The notes below the pieces were generated by a model. The model saw nothing but the letters and a program-made list of their open reading frames with translations, did no database searches and was not told the DNA's origin. Positions 23,130-34,171 of a stretch of DNA of 64,000 nt are shown here, piece after piece. Source of the DNA: Escarpia spicata (Eukaryota; Annelida; Polychaeta; Sabellida; Siboglinidae). The stretch covers positions 70,569,145-70,633,144 of the forward strand of contig OZ023205.1 in assembly GCA_963995525.1 (NCBI GenBank). The letters are read 5' to 3'. How positions within the stretch are numbered: the stretch's first letter is position 1; every line of letters begins with the position of its first letter. The position numbers were made by a program, and so were the translations under genes.

Positions 23130-24600
23130 TAGTGGTGGGATTGTGAGAGCTACCAATCGGCCAGTTTGAAATGGCCAGAGATCAGAGTGTTTGATATAGG
23201 AAATTGTGTCACAGAGAAGAAGACAGAGAGTTGACAGGTATTTGTACAGTGCTCGCGGCCAGTCACGCAGGGTCACCCAGAATGGGGTGACCACGAACAA
23301 GAGTGAGCGCTGTTTTGTGGACTTAACCGTCTACAAGTGCATCACTAATTAATATAATGTGTTTGGTGTGGCACTTGAAAACGCGTATTCAACATTTTAA
23401 TCAGACGCTGTTAAACGGATATTGAGCCAGTTCATAAATGAATAGTAATATGTAGACTTGAAATATACACTTGAAAGTGTATACATCGGCTGCATCGATT
23501 CGTTATTTACACGTAAAATACAAGTTTTGTAAAACTAATTAAAAGCAACACATGTTCATGTTTGTGAATATTGAGTAAATGTAATGATACATGTAGTCAA
23601 GCAATTGATATTGTTCTGCATATACACTCGTCAGATCACCGACATACACTTTTGGTGACGTGTCTATCTCCTCACTAAATTGCCTACCAAGGATTCATCG
23701 TGTGGCTCAAGGGGATTACTGGGATTCAAACACCAGTACAGTTTCTGAAATGGGGGATTGGTGTGAATGTCCACATCATGCTCGTCAAGCCATTTCAATT
23801 CAACACAATTCATGTACTGGAACGCACATATGAGTTCGCGTCATTTTTGCTGTGCTTCTAAATGTTGATATAATAGTAGAGGTGGTTTTCTGTTGGAATG
23901 CTCTTGAAATATATCTGGGGTTTTAATATTTATAATACGTGTGCCTGGTTTCCCGTTGAAATGCTTTTGGGATAAACTTTTGAAATACTACGATTCGTTA
24001 CGTAAGACCTGTGCAGAGACCTCGACACTCATGTAGCGCTTCGTCACGCTTGCCCACAGACCTCCCTCCGTACTTTATAGATGGCCCCTTACATAATGTA
24101 CACGTATATAAATGTGATTTTCGGAAGAGCATCCTCATTTTCTTTTCTTTCACAAGTTCGTTGTATGGAATATGTTTGAATTAGTTATTATTTTAACCGT
24201 GCCTGTCAGTTCAAAATAAAATTTGAATTCTTTCAGTATGTACAGGTCGATTTGATTTTCGCGCTAGCAGGCTTACGTACACAACATACTAAGGCAGGGG
24301 CAGTCCCCTTATAAACTATATACTAACAGGCCTTTTCAACAAGACGTTATTTTATACCCAGAACCGTCTTTGGGGTGAAGGCCTTTGACTTTTCTTTGCA
24401 CAGGCACTAAACATATTGTTACTTTGCACAGGCCTGCTGAGCGCGAACAATCATACGACCTGTAATATTGCTATTGATTATCGCCAACCCACTCTTTAAT
24501 AACCTAGAAATTTACATTATTTTTAGTACAGTTATACAGTTTTAGAATATTTTATTATTTTAAATTATTTGTTATTTTTATGAGACATTATCATTTTATT
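23130..24600. other. Intergenic, nothing recognised
   Basis: No exon, RNA or element seen. The end of this stretch (about 24,250-24,600) is probably the 5' untranslated part of the following LINE. Confidence 0.25.
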
Positions 24601-27600
24601 CTTCACCATTTTGAGGAAAGACAATGTCACCAGCATTTTTATTGTGTGTTTTATTGTTATCCTGTTCTGCTGCTTCGAGAGGTCACGATTTTACGCTGTG
24701 CAAGCCACTTAGTCCCCAACAGTCGGCTGTCATTTTAACAGTTTCTCAGTACATGAGAACACAACATACCTTGTCACATCTTCACAGTTTGCCATGTCTT
24801 AATCTTTGCTTTAATAGAAAGTTATTGCCAATCCCCCGCTCAAAGCCAACGTTTAAATTGGCAGTTATTTTACTATTAGCAGGAGATGTAAGTCTTAATC
24901 CCGGACCTGCTATTAGGCGCAATATTCGAGTAGCCACCACTAACGTTCGATCTATTCGAAACAGCCTCGCTTACCGATTTATTAACTTCCAAGATAATAG
25001 ACATCCTTGCAGTCACTGAGACCTGGCTCAGACCACATGACACAGCTGCATGCATTGCTAACATTTCTCCGTCCAGTTTCACCTTCCATCATCGCCCACG
25101 TTCAGTTGGGCGAGGTGGTGGTGTTGGATTTCTCGTCTCAAAACAGTTTAAAGTTAATTTGCATTCAAACCCTGATTACTCCAGCTTTAAGGCCATCTGT
25201 GCCGAAATTTCCGATTCATCTTTCTCTGCTTATTTTGTGTGCATTTATCGCCCTCCTGGGCACCCGGCCCATTTCTTTGAAGAATTCCAGGATCTACTTG
25301 AAAATGTGGCAACTATTTATTCAGAATTTTATATACTCGGTGATTTTATTCTTCACCTGGATTCACCTTCATCAACAACAAGTACGTTCAATGACATTCT
25401 GGCATCCTATGACATGAAACAACATGTTACCTTCTCAACACACATACATGGCCACTGGCTCGATCTCTTAATCACCCGTTCAGATTGTAACAATATTCAG
25501 ACACCTACTGCTTCAGATGGTTTATCACACCACCACACTGTCATTGCTGATCTCAAAGTTCCTAGAATTCCCGTAGAGTCCAAACACAATGTGTTTTACT
25601 GACCGATCCATAAGATTGACATTGCTGCATTAATGACGGACAACCTTAAATCCGACCTCATCAGTATCCCCAAAGAACATATGTCAGATCTGTGTCGACA
25701 GTACTGTCAAGTACTCAAAGATTTACTTAATAAATATGCACCCCTAAGATCTAAATCTGTGTCCCAAAAGCCACATGCTCCATGGATGAATCCTGAAATT
25801 CTACAATCTAAAAAGCGCCGGCGCTATCTTAAACGTGTATGGCGCAAATCACGTTCGCCTTTGGACAGATCACGATATTCTAAACAGTGTCACTACTGCA
25901 ACAGACAAATGGCCAAAGCTAAATCAAATTATTACACAAACATGGTCTCGAGTAACTCTGATAACCTACGTCAGCTATGGAACTGCATAAATCATATTTT
26001 ATACAGACGGCCGCCTCCATCTCTACCTAGTCATGTGTCAGTCAAATCACTGTGTGACTCGTTTTCTGTCAGTTCAAAGATAAAATAAGTATAATACGTT
26101 CTGCTTTTCCATGTCACACTTTAAGTACTGTAAATGTGGACTCACCACAAGTAAATTGTCCACTTGTATTGATTGAGCCAGCCACAGTTGATGAAGTGAT
26201 GAAAATAATAATGTCCTCCCCAAATAAGTCGTGTGATCTCGATCCATTACCAACCATACTACTAAAAGCATGTCTTGACTCTTTACTTGGTACAATAACG
26301 AGTATAATAAATTTATTACTGAGTTCGGGCAAATTCCCAGATGATTTTAAACACGCACATGTAAATCCTGTTCTCAAGAAGACTTCTCTGCCAAAAGATG
26401 ATTTCAAAAATTATAGGCCAATTTCTAATCTTAGCTTTATTGCTAAGATACTTGAGAAAGTCGTAGCAAGCCGTCTAAGGTGTCATATCAGCTCAACTTG
26501 TTTATCCAGTGTGCTCCAATCAGCATACAAACAATTTCATTCTACAGAGACTGCTCTCCTAAAAGTACACACTGATGTTATATTAAACATTGATAAAGGC
26601 AAAGTAATTGCACTTATCTTGCTTGATCTGTCTGCCGCCTTTGATACCATTGATCACAATAGTCTTGTCAAACGTTTATCAATGTGGTATGGCATATCTG
26701 ACACAGCTCTGACCTGGTTTTCTTCATATCTAACCAATAGACAATTATGTATAAAGATAGATAATTACTTTTCAACCTCACTCCCCACTTCATGTGACAT
26801 TCCCCAGGGTTCCGTTCTTGGGCCTTTGCTTTTCACTCTCTACACCACGCCACTCAGCTCTGTAATCCAAAGTCATAACTTGGATCATCACCTTTATGCA
26901 GATGACACCCAGATCTACATTTCTTTGGCCACGCCCGAAACAAGTCACTCTCTAAACTCAACGATTGTCTCCAAGATGTTTTCACATGGATGACCGATAA
27001 CAAATTAAAGTTAAATGCAGACAAAACTGAACTTCTCATCATTGGTACTCCAATGCAGCGAGGTAAACTTAATGACTTTTTTCCAACATGCATCCTGAGT
27101 CAAAATATCACACCAGCAGCATCAGTACGGAATCTAGGAGTGACCTTTGATTGCGACATACATTTCAGACAACACATATCCCAAACGTGCCGTTGCTGTT
27201 TTTATCATATCCGTGATCTTCGCCGGATTCGCCGACACATGTCGCTTTCTGTCGCTAAGACTATCGCAACAGCTCTTGTTAGCAGCAGATTAGATTATTG
27301 CAATTCCCTCCTTCATAATATTGCTATCAAGGATATTGCAAAATTACAACGCGTCCAAAATTGTTTAGCAAGGGTAGTCACACAATCTCCTCGATTCTCC
27401 CGCTCAGTGCCACTTCTAAAATCACTGCATTGGCTCCCCGTGCGATATCACATTATGTTTAAGATCTGCACAATCACCTACCAAGCCCATTCATCCAAAC
27501 AACCTAGTTATTTACACTCAATGCTCACACCAGCTAGACAAGCCAGACAACTTCGGTCATCTAGTTCGAAGTTGCTATATGTTCCTAGAGTTAAGACAAA

Positions 27601-27882
27601 GGCTGGAACTCGTGCTTTTTCAGTTGCCGCGCCAACTATATGTAATTCGCTTCCCGTTAATGTTAAATCAGCAGAAAATATTGTTACATTTCGTCGTCAC
27701 CTCAAAACCTATCTTTTCAATATCGCCTATCCTCCCTAGCTTCATAGCACATCCATCCATTTGCTGACGACTTTCGCCTAGCACACGAGTACGAGAATCA
27801 ATTCATTGGTTTTGGTGCGCCACTGAGCTCGGATTGCCCGAGGATACTGGCGCGTAAGAAGTTATGTATTATTATTATTATC
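24600..27882 (+). mobile_element. L2/CR1-like LINE with 2A-like motif
   Basis: A nearly complete ORF2-type element on the plus strand from an ATG at 24,624 to a 3' end of (ATT)n at about 27,865-27,882. It keeps endonuclease and reverse transcriptase in three or four frames. Its 3' end abuts the integrase of the Polinton remnant, whose N-terminus is missing. Confidence 0.88.
24624..27739 (+). pseudogene. LINE ORF: signal-like N-terminus, 2A-like motif, endonuclease, reverse transcriptase
   Basis: The first part (24,624-25,019) opens with the hydrophobic MSPAFLLCVLLLSCSAAS and, at residues 88-95, carries DVSLNPGP just after a hydrophobic LAVILLLAG. This matches the 2A 'stop-carry on' pattern D-V-E-x-N-P-G-P except Ser for Glu. 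The endonuclease follows (RVATTNVRSIRNS, frameshift near 25,005, then GRGGGVGFLVS, VCIYRPPGH and DGLSHHHTVIADL). Polymerase at 26,136-26,993: FKNYRPISNLS, LLDLSAAFDTIDH, IPQGSVLGPLL and the intact catalytic HLYADDTQIY. After a shift near 26,960 the C-terminal part continues to 27,739 with LHWLPVRYHI. Breaks: shifts near 25,005 and 26,960, and stops near 25,602 and 26,086. Confidence 0.86.
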
Positions 27883-27883
27883 C

Positions 27884-28863
27884 AGCGTGTACCGAGAAAG
27901 GTCATCGAACAATGGCTATCGGAACAGAACGCCTATACCCTACACAAACCGGTGAGAGTTCGTTTCCGGCGGCGTGGCGTATTCGTCGGAGGCCGAAATC
28001 AACAGTGGCAGGCCGATCTCGTCGACGTGTCCAGTCTGAAAAGAGACAACGACGGTACGACGTTCCTAGTCACTGGAATCGACGTCTTCTCGAAAGTAGC
28101 CCGATGCATTCCGCTGAAGACCAACTCGGCGACGTCGATGGCGCGAGCGCTGGACGGAATGTTCACCGATGGCGATCGTCCGCTGACGTTGCAGACCGAT
28201 AGAGGTCTGGAATTCCTGAAACGTGGCGTTCGGGGTGTATTGGAAAAGTACGGTATCCATCACTTCTCCACCTACAACGAGGAGACAAAGGCAAGCATCG
28301 TGGAACGCTTTAATCGTACGTTAAAGACGCGTATGTGACGATACCTGAAGAAACACGAGACGTGGCGTTACGTGGGTATCCTTCAGGCCCTGGTACGCTC
28401 GTACAACGACACCCGTCACCGCAACATCGGTATGCCTCCGTCGCAGGTGAATGCGTCGAATCAGGAAGAGGTGTGGCAGCGCTTCTACGGTGGTCAGCAC
28501 GGTAAGGGTCTGTCCAAGTATCATGTGGCGGATCGCGTGCGTATCAGCAAGGTCAAGCGACGCTTTGATAAAGGGTACACGGCGAATTGGACTGAGGAAC
28601 TATTCACGATACGCGAGGTGCATCCGTTTGATCCGCCCGTCTATCGCCTGACGGACGATCTCGGAGAGATACTGGACGGTACCTTCTACGATCCGGAGTT
28701 GCAGAAGGTGACGGTTCCGGCTGATAAACTGTACCGTGTGGAATCGATAGTGGAGCGACGCAAGGTGGGCAGGCGACGGGAAGTGTTGGTGAAATGGTTC
28801 AGATACCCTTCGAAATTCAACAGCTGGATCGATGCCAAGATCCTCGTCGGCTATAAAGACTAG
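27884..28863 (+). pseudogene. Polinton integrase with chromodomain (F54H12.3-like), broken
   Basis: A retroviral-type integrase core: QWQADLVDV with the first Asp, TLQTDRGLEF with the second, and EETKASIVERFNRTLK with the catalytic Glu, so the DDE triad is present. The C-terminal half (28,372-28,863) has YNDTRHRNIGMPP, an SH3-like linker around VADRVRISKVKRRFDKGY, and a chromodomain-like end, YRVESIVERR and VLVKWFRYP. One in-frame TGA at 28,336-28,338 falls where relatives have Trp. The N-terminal zinc-binding part is missing: the frame continues back only to 27,884, where LINE sequence begins. Integrases of this type insert Polintons and leave 6-bp target duplications. Confidence 0.88.
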
Positions 28864-29136
28864 TTAGGCGTCAGACAAGTTAGCGACGACGACGAAATCG
28901 ATGCTCCGCCGCCACCGTCACAGAAAGAGAGGACTCCGTGGCACATCTTCGACACCGCGTGCCCCAAAGAGGAGATCGTGTTTCTCTGTCAGGTCGTCGT
29001 CTTGTACACGGTCATCTTGGTCAGCATCTACAACCTGTCGATCGGACACGGGAATCCGACTCTGTGGACGGCCCTGTTGAGCATTTCGTTGGGTTACATG
29101 CTACCCAGCCCGACGTTGAAACATGACGACGAGTGA
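28864..29136 (+). pseudogene. Small membrane protein of the Polinton, start codon lost
   Basis: In the same frame as the integrase and straight after its TAG the sequence reads on without stops for about 90 codons to the TGA at 29,134. It begins acidic and Pro-rich (SDDDEIDAPPPPSQ), then PKEEIVFLCQVVVLY and VILVSIYNLSIG, a membrane segment, and LWTALLSISLGYMLPSP, a second hydrophobic stretch. A protein of this shape sits between integrase and capsid genes in related elements. No ATG precedes it; a valine codon stands where a start would be expected. It overlaps the next gene by 14 bases. Role unknown to me; a virion membrane or assembly protein is possible. Confidence 0.6.
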
Positions 29137-30027
29137 TTTCTATCTCACGTTGCCTAGTAATGCTTCCTTGCGCTCACACCCCGATAACACGTTGACCCAC
29201 TACGTTACGACCCTACCACAACGTATCGTCCTACCGGGGCGATGAGAGTGTGGACTGGTGGAGATACAGTACACACACAGTTGGTACAACGTCGTAGAAA
29301 ACGTCGTCGCGTGGTTCGCTGTAACTACCGGTAGACGAGGAGACGAACGTGTGGCCTATGCACACGAAGAGTACCAGAATCGAGACCGGACACTACAAAG
29401 ATCCTTGGTCACTAGTCCTCGAGATTAACGCCGCTCTACGTCGCGTCACCGGGGAGGTAAGGGTGAAACTGAGCTACAGTACCATCACGCACAAGATAAC
29501 GGTGCACATGCTACCGAATACCGTCTTCCGCGGCGCTATGCTGACCACTATTCTCTGCTTTCGCGACACTACGTTGCCGGCTTTCCCGAAGGATCCCACG
29601 AATTCCGAGTTCAAGGTATATATCACAGAAGCAGAAGCCGTGGTGAACATGGAACAAGGGCTCGAACCGCTCTACGTCTACACGGATGTCGTGGAACCGC
29701 GAGTTGTTGGTGACAGCCTCGTACCACTGCTGCGCATCGTCCCGCTGAGCGGTAGCCATGACGACATCGTGTCGAAGACCTTTGAAAAATACCCGTACCC
29801 GAGCTCTACAAAGAGTTTGGTAAGATCGAGATCGATATAAGAGACACCGGAAGACGGGTGTCATTCGACGGGTGTCATTCGAGGTCGGTAAGGTGACGGT
29901 GACACTTCATTTCCGACGGCGACGAATTACAACGACTATTACACGCGTCAAGCAGGCGGTGCGCTTCCCTATTTCGTGGGTGCCCGATACCAACGATAGG
30001 AAGTCTATTCGGTGGTCTACTGCGTAG
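29123..30027 (+). pseudogene. Polinton penton-like (minor capsid) protein, broken
   Basis: Starts at ATG 29,123 with a conserved opening (FYLTLPSNASL), then an in-frame TGA at 29,243 at a Trp position, and continues ECGLVEIQY. The frame changes between about 29,300 and 29,380. The 29,349-29,840 frame holds the best-kept part, including ALYVYTDVVEP-like text (LYVYTDVVEPRVVGDS) and LLRIVPLSG. A second change near 29,800-29,860 leads to FEVGKVTVTLHFRRR. A 14-base direct duplication of cgggtgtcattcga lies at that last break. The family is the companion of the F54H12.2-like capsid protein; calling it the penton/minor capsid protein is inference from gene order. An inverted second copy is at 59.9-60.66 kb. 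Confidence 0.7.
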
Positions 30028-30820
30028 CGTCATGCCGCTCGTCAAGAGAGGTGCCGTGGCGTTGGGAAAGAGAGCGCTATCAACCGGCGCGCGCATAGCC
30101 GACGACGTCTTATCGGGACAAAACATCAGAACGGCCGCCAAACATCGCGTCACCGCTGCCGGAAGAGACATGATGATTTAACCAGATTTAACAAGATTGC
30201 CATCCAGAGAATTAACTCTAGGTAGCAGATGGACAAGGAAGCCCTTGGCTTATCGAGAGTCCGACCCTTTTATCTATGTGTATCCCGCCCGTCTGAGGTA
30301 TGTGTCGATTTTATTTTTAAACATATTCACGCTACTAGCACCCACACAATCAGCAGGTAATCTGTTCCATTCATTTACAGTCCTTTGTGAAAATGAAAAC
30401 TTTCGTATATCCAATCTACTCTGCTCCTTTGCTAATGCAAGATCATGTCCTCTAGTCCTTCTATCTTTCTTAACTGAGAAAAACATATTTCTATCAATAT
30501 TTTCATAACCCTTCAATATTTTAAACACTTCTATCTTATCTCCTCTCAATCTCCTGGTCTCTAGTGTTGTTAAACCGCATTTTTTAGGCGTATTTCGTAA
30601 CTAAGATCCCTCAGATGTGGTATCATTTTAGTTGCTCTCCTCTGCACTCTTTCTAGCATATCTATGTCCTTCAAAGGGCGACCTCTTGACCCATGACATG
30701 CACCCGCATAAGCGTATAAGACACGCATCCGCTACGAAACGAGTCAGTACAGCCGGGAGACGGAAGAGGAAGAAGACGACACGTGAGTCCGACATATTCG
30801 ACGATGGCGTACGAGCATAA
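29963..30820 (+). pseudogene. Polinton basic core-type protein, split by a CR1 insertion
   Basis: The 5' part reads YFVGARYQR, then after a shift near 29,998 GSLFGGLLRSVMPLVKRG and ALSTGARIADDVLSG, to a stop at 30,178. This Gly-rich start followed by a basic amphipathic part is like the pVI/pX-type small proteins next to capsid genes in Polintons and adenoviruses. The CR1 fragment at 30,178-30,672 interrupts it. The 3' part resumes at about 30,673 and ends RRKRKKTTRESDIFDDGVRA at 30,820, strongly basic, overlapping the capsid gene start by 17 bases. The assignment is from context and composition. Confidence 0.6.
30178..30672 (-). mobile_element. 5'-truncated CR1 copy inserted in the Polinton
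   Basis: About 495 bases of the CR1 3' end on the minus strand, from the terminal AATCTTGTTA repeats at 30,178 through the reverse-transcriptase C-terminus (30,549-30,274: KILKGYENIDRNMFF, FSQRTVNEWNRLPADC) up to text for LERVQRRATK near 30,665. Polinton sequence resumes directly after. It is an open frame over most of its length, so the insertion is fairly young. Confidence 0.88.
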
Positions 30821-31588
30821 ACTATCGTGTGAGGGACTCAAGAGCGAGCCTCCGACTCAGACCAGCATCATCGACAGTCACACGGTACAACATCAACCCA
30901 TGTCCTCGCTCGACTCGGGCGGACCGATAGAATTCGTCATACCCGGTTCGGGAGACGATTACCTGGATCTCACCAGCACGATGCTACACGTTCAAGCGAA
31001 GGTGACGCGTGCCGACGGAGCCGACCTCGGCGCCGCCGATCCTGTCGGTCCCGTGAATAACTGGCTCCATTCGCTGTTCAGTCATGTCGACGTCTACCTG
31101 AACGGAACGCTCGTGACTCCCTCGACCAACTCGTACCCGTACCGCGCTTAAATAGAGACGCTGCTCAGTTACCGAGACGATGCCAAAGATACGCAACTGA
31201 CGAGCCAGATGTGGCACAAGGACACGGGCAATCGTATGGAAGCCGTCGAAATAGCCGCCGGCGATGCAGCCAACGCGGGGTTCGTCAAGCGACGCAACAT
31301 GATCGCGTGGTCGACATGATGGATCGTCTCCACGTGGACCTGTTCCTTCAGGATAAATTCCTCATCAACGGCTTCGACGTCAAGATACTGATGGCCGGCG
31401 GCGCCAACCCCGACTACAAGATAGGGATAGTCAACGCTACACTGTTCGTCAAGAAGGCCACCCTGAATCCGGGCGTGCAGATGGCTCACATCAAAGCCCT
31501 CGAACGAACCACTGCCAAGTATCCGATGCGACCCGTCGACTGGAAGGTCTACTCCATTCCCACGGGTACCAGTTCCGTCGATTCTTGA
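30804..31588 (+). pseudogene. Polinton major capsid protein (F54H12.2-like, double jelly-roll), broken
   Basis: Starts at ATG 30,804, overlapping the preceding gene. The opening has the family pattern of a conserved KSE...PPTQTSI stretch, then GGPIEFVIPGSGDDYLDL and VNNWLHSLFSHVDVYLNG. An in-frame TAA at 31,149 follows YPYRA, though the frame continues with ETLLSYRDDAKDTQLTS. A frame change lies near 31,300, after which VDMMDRLHVDLFLQDKFL and KALERTTAKYP are clear. The text ends at 31,588 with SIPTGTSS, where relatives carry on for a further large C-terminal part; that half is deleted. Such proteins form the capsid shell of Polinton-type viruses. Here it cannot be made. Confidence 0.78.
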
Positions 31589-31785
31589 ATAAACATTGTG
31601 TAACATGGACTCATAATTCAAAGAGACTTCAGAGTCCCGTGTTTAACGTTTGCGGTCAATACTGTGTTGCTTATCTCATGTTTCGCTGTCGTGGACTTCC
31701 CATGAAGGAATTCGGAAACGGTTTCGGCTCTGATCTGGTAGCAAACAATTGTCGTGTATTTGATTGGCTTAAACAACTGCAATAA
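31585..31785 (+). pseudogene. Adenain-like cysteine protease, C-terminal fragment
   Basis: About 65 residues remain. RLQSPVFNVCGQYCVAYLMF contains the Cys-Gly-x-Tyr-Cys block around the catalytic Cys of adenovirus-type (C5) maturation proteases, preceded by the Gln-Ser-Pro of the oxyanion region, and is followed by RCRGLPMKEF. The upstream half with the catalytic His and Asp is missing because the fragment starts at the truncated end of the capsid gene. Polintons encode such a protease for capsid maturation. The order capsid-then-protease suggests a deletion joined the two. Confidence 0.72.
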
Positions 31786-31789
31786 GATG

Positions 31790-32240
31790 TGTGTTTCGTG
31801 CATGTACCGTGTTTCATTAACGAGCAGGTATCATCACCATTATCTTTCGAGCCTATGGCGTGGTGGTCACACACCCGTAAGCTCACGACCTCTGCCGCGG
31901 TATTCAGTTACCCGTAAGTCGTACCACCACCACCAACCTAAGAGCCACTGGCGTGGTTGTACTGACCCGTAAGCTCACGACGGCTGTCGTGGTATTCGCT
32001 CACCCGCAAATCATGTCACATCGTCCACTTGTCTTCGGTTACTAAAACACGGTTTCATGTACGTGATATCGCACTTATGCTTGTATCTTTCGTCAATAAA
32101 ATTCGTGTGCACTCGTATTCTCTTGTGTTTCGTTAGTTCTTCCATACACGCGCATTCATACACACACACATATCTATAAGTGAGGCACTACCTCCATACC
32201 ATTCCGCCAGGTGGAGCCACTACTTCCATTACGAGGTCGT
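31790..32240. other. Right flank of the Polinton; short GTAAGCTCACGAC repeats
   Basis: No gene. Between about 31,860 and 32,010 the phrase ACCCGTAAGCTCACGAC and variants occur three or four times with CGTGGT in between, a loose tandem repeat of about 60-65 bases. It could be the Polinton's subterminal region, but no inverted partner is present in the window. Confidence 0.35.
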
Positions 32241-32245
32241 GACTG

Positions 32246-32352
32246 GCTAATTCTCCCCTCTGCAGCAGACACTACCGCCTTCATTTTCCACCAGGTGAGC
32301 CACCTGGTGGAAAATGAAGGAGGTAGTGTCTGCTGCAGAGGGGAGAATTAGC
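32246..32352. repeat. 52-bp inverted repeat (hairpin) with 3-base loop
   Basis: The arms 32,246-32,297 and 32,301-32,352 are reverse complements apart from one mismatch (ACTACCGCC against GGAGGTAGT), around the central AGC. Each arm carries CTCCCCTCTGCAGCAGAC and ends CCACCAGGTG. Confidence 0.93.
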
Positions 32353-32442
32353 TACTACTACTTACACTTCTTTCCGCCAGGGGCTCGGTCACCTGGAGAA
32401 AGGCGTCATCTTAGATTTTCACCATGGGTGCCCCTGCCCCCC

Positions 32443-33597
32443 TGGTTGAGATCCCAGAAACCCGATACTACTACTGCTGTCGATAACATTACTCTCAATA
32501 TCAATGGTACAAACATAGAAAAAGTGGATGAATTTAATTTTTAGGACTTACTTTAGATACAAATTTAAATTGGAATAAACACATAGAAAAAGTATCAAAC
32601 AAGTGTTCCAAAACAGTCGGCATCTTAAACAGACTAAAATATGTCTTTCCTCTAGAAAAAAAATTCTCTTATATAACACGTTATTTTTTATCACATATCA
32701 ACTATTGTATTATGGTGTGGGGATACCAAGGTAGTCGAATGTTGAAAATACAAAAGAAAGCTAAGAGAATGTTATCTATAAGTAAATATAATTCACATTC
32801 TGAGCCACTTTTCAAAAAATTGAATATCTTAAAAATGTATGACATGTTAAAGTTACATGAACTTAAGTTTTATTATGAATATGTACATCATGACCTCCCT
32901 GCCTACCTAGTAAATTGGAAATTAAATACAAATGCTTACGTCCACAATTACAACATAAGGAAAAACAGTTACACGCATTCAGAACAAAACATGAATTTGC
33001 CAAAAGATATCTTAAATACAGTTTGCCACATGTCATTAACAATACCTCAAAGTTAGTCACAGAGGAGATTGGAACACATAGTTTCAGAGATTTTTGTAAT
33101 TATGCGTAAAACAATTTATTAGAAAACTATGTACATATGTGTACAATGTTAAACTGCTATACATGCTATCAAAGTCAATAATCTGCATTATTGTATGTGA
33201 TATGTATGGATATGTATCATCATATGAGTATTGTATCAGTGCATATACATACAAGTATATTGATGTGTACTATTGACAACTATTATTTGTTTATTTTAAC
33301 ATATCATTAATACTCCAATACATGCACATGTGTAATCAAGTAATCTCGGTTTCTTTTCTTTTCCTGCACATTTACATTTGCACTTCCTTCGGTAAAATTG
33401 AGTTGAAACAAATTATTATTTTGACTCCTATGAGAGCGACTGTTATTGTCTTAATAGGAGTCACAGACCACATCTAATTTGAAATTACACTGCATTTATA
33501 TATATGAATATATATGCCTATTCATGTTACGTTAATTTGATATTATACATATATTGTAATTGGGGTCTAAATAAAACTTTCTTGTTCTTGTTCTTGT
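32443..33597 (+). mobile_element. LINE 3' fragment (I/jockey/Nimb-like)
   Basis: The last part of a reverse transcriptase ORF and its 3' untranslated region. DNITLNINGTNIEKVDEFNF is followed by a stop and shift, then GLTLDTNLNWNKHIEKVS, SHINYCIMVWGYQGSRML, KIQKKAKRMLSISKYNSHSE and, after a shift near 32,990, EFAKRYLKYSLPHVINN, ending at 33,109. The tail runs to AATAAAACTTTC and short tandem TTCTTG units at 33,573-33,597. The palm with the catalytic box is not included. Confidence 0.75.
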
Positions 33598-33705
33598 ATG
33601 ACATAAATTCAGTAAACATTTACTCGTGAATGTACTTGTTACGTCAGCTGGGTAACAGCGAAATCCTTTGCAAAAGTTCCATATATTTCATAATATTGTT
33701 TTCAG

Positions 33706-33872
33706 GAAGAATTTGTCGCCACGATACATTGTATCTTCTGTTACGCAATCGAAGACCTTTCTGCCCTGTTCGCCGACTCGCTTAATGAAATAAGGGTTGC
33801 GTCTAGTTGCTATGGAGGCGAAGGGAACGAAATGCGTCTATCGAGAACGTTGGCGGATATCCAATAAATAAG
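33706..33872 (+). pseudogene. Methyltransferase exon 7-like, damaged copy
   Basis: Follows the acceptor TTTTCAG at 33,699-33,705 and ends at the donor GTAAAG at 33,873. It reads EEFVATIHCIFCYAIEDL, like the intact exon at 48,396, but a deletion after LSALF shifts the frame and a TAA appears near the end. This is a relic of an upstream paralogue of the methyltransferase gene. Confidence 0.72.
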
Positions 33873-34171
33873 GTAAAGAAACATTCTCATTCAGCAAGGA
33901 TCTTGTTTACTGAAGCGTATCGACCCGCCATTTTGACAACATGATAAATTATTGTCTTGTGTAACGTGCCCAATCAACTTTCGTTTACAATGTTCATAAA
34001 ATCAGATTTAAAATGTATACGAGCACTATTTGTTGTGATGCAATAAGTCTCACGGAAACAGTGGCATAAGCGAAGATATAGTCCGTGATAATTCGATCAA
34101 ACGAGACAGACTTTCATTGTTGTGTACTGTTAAGGGATATGCACATATCCACATTTACACACTTGTAATGC

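Larger units (their letters stand above)
27884..31785 (+). mobile_element. Polinton/Maverick (adintovirus-like) remnant
   Basis: Genes in one direction: integrase, small membrane protein, penton-like protein, basic core-type protein, double-jelly-roll capsid protein and adenain-like protease. The first and fifth are relatives of the neighbouring C. elegans proteins F54H12.3 and F54H12.2, which are known transposon-derived genes. The DNA polymerase and packaging ATPase of complete elements were not seen. The left end is cut by the LINE ending at 27,882 and a CR1 copy interrupts 30,178-30,672. Base composition is richer in G+C than the surroundings. Every gene is broken, so it is a fossil. Confidence 0.85.

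Noticed and set aside
27864..28202. A 112-codon Arg-rich frame at the start of the Polinton.
   Set aside because: It is the +1 shadow of the integrase, which has clear DDE motifs in the other frame.
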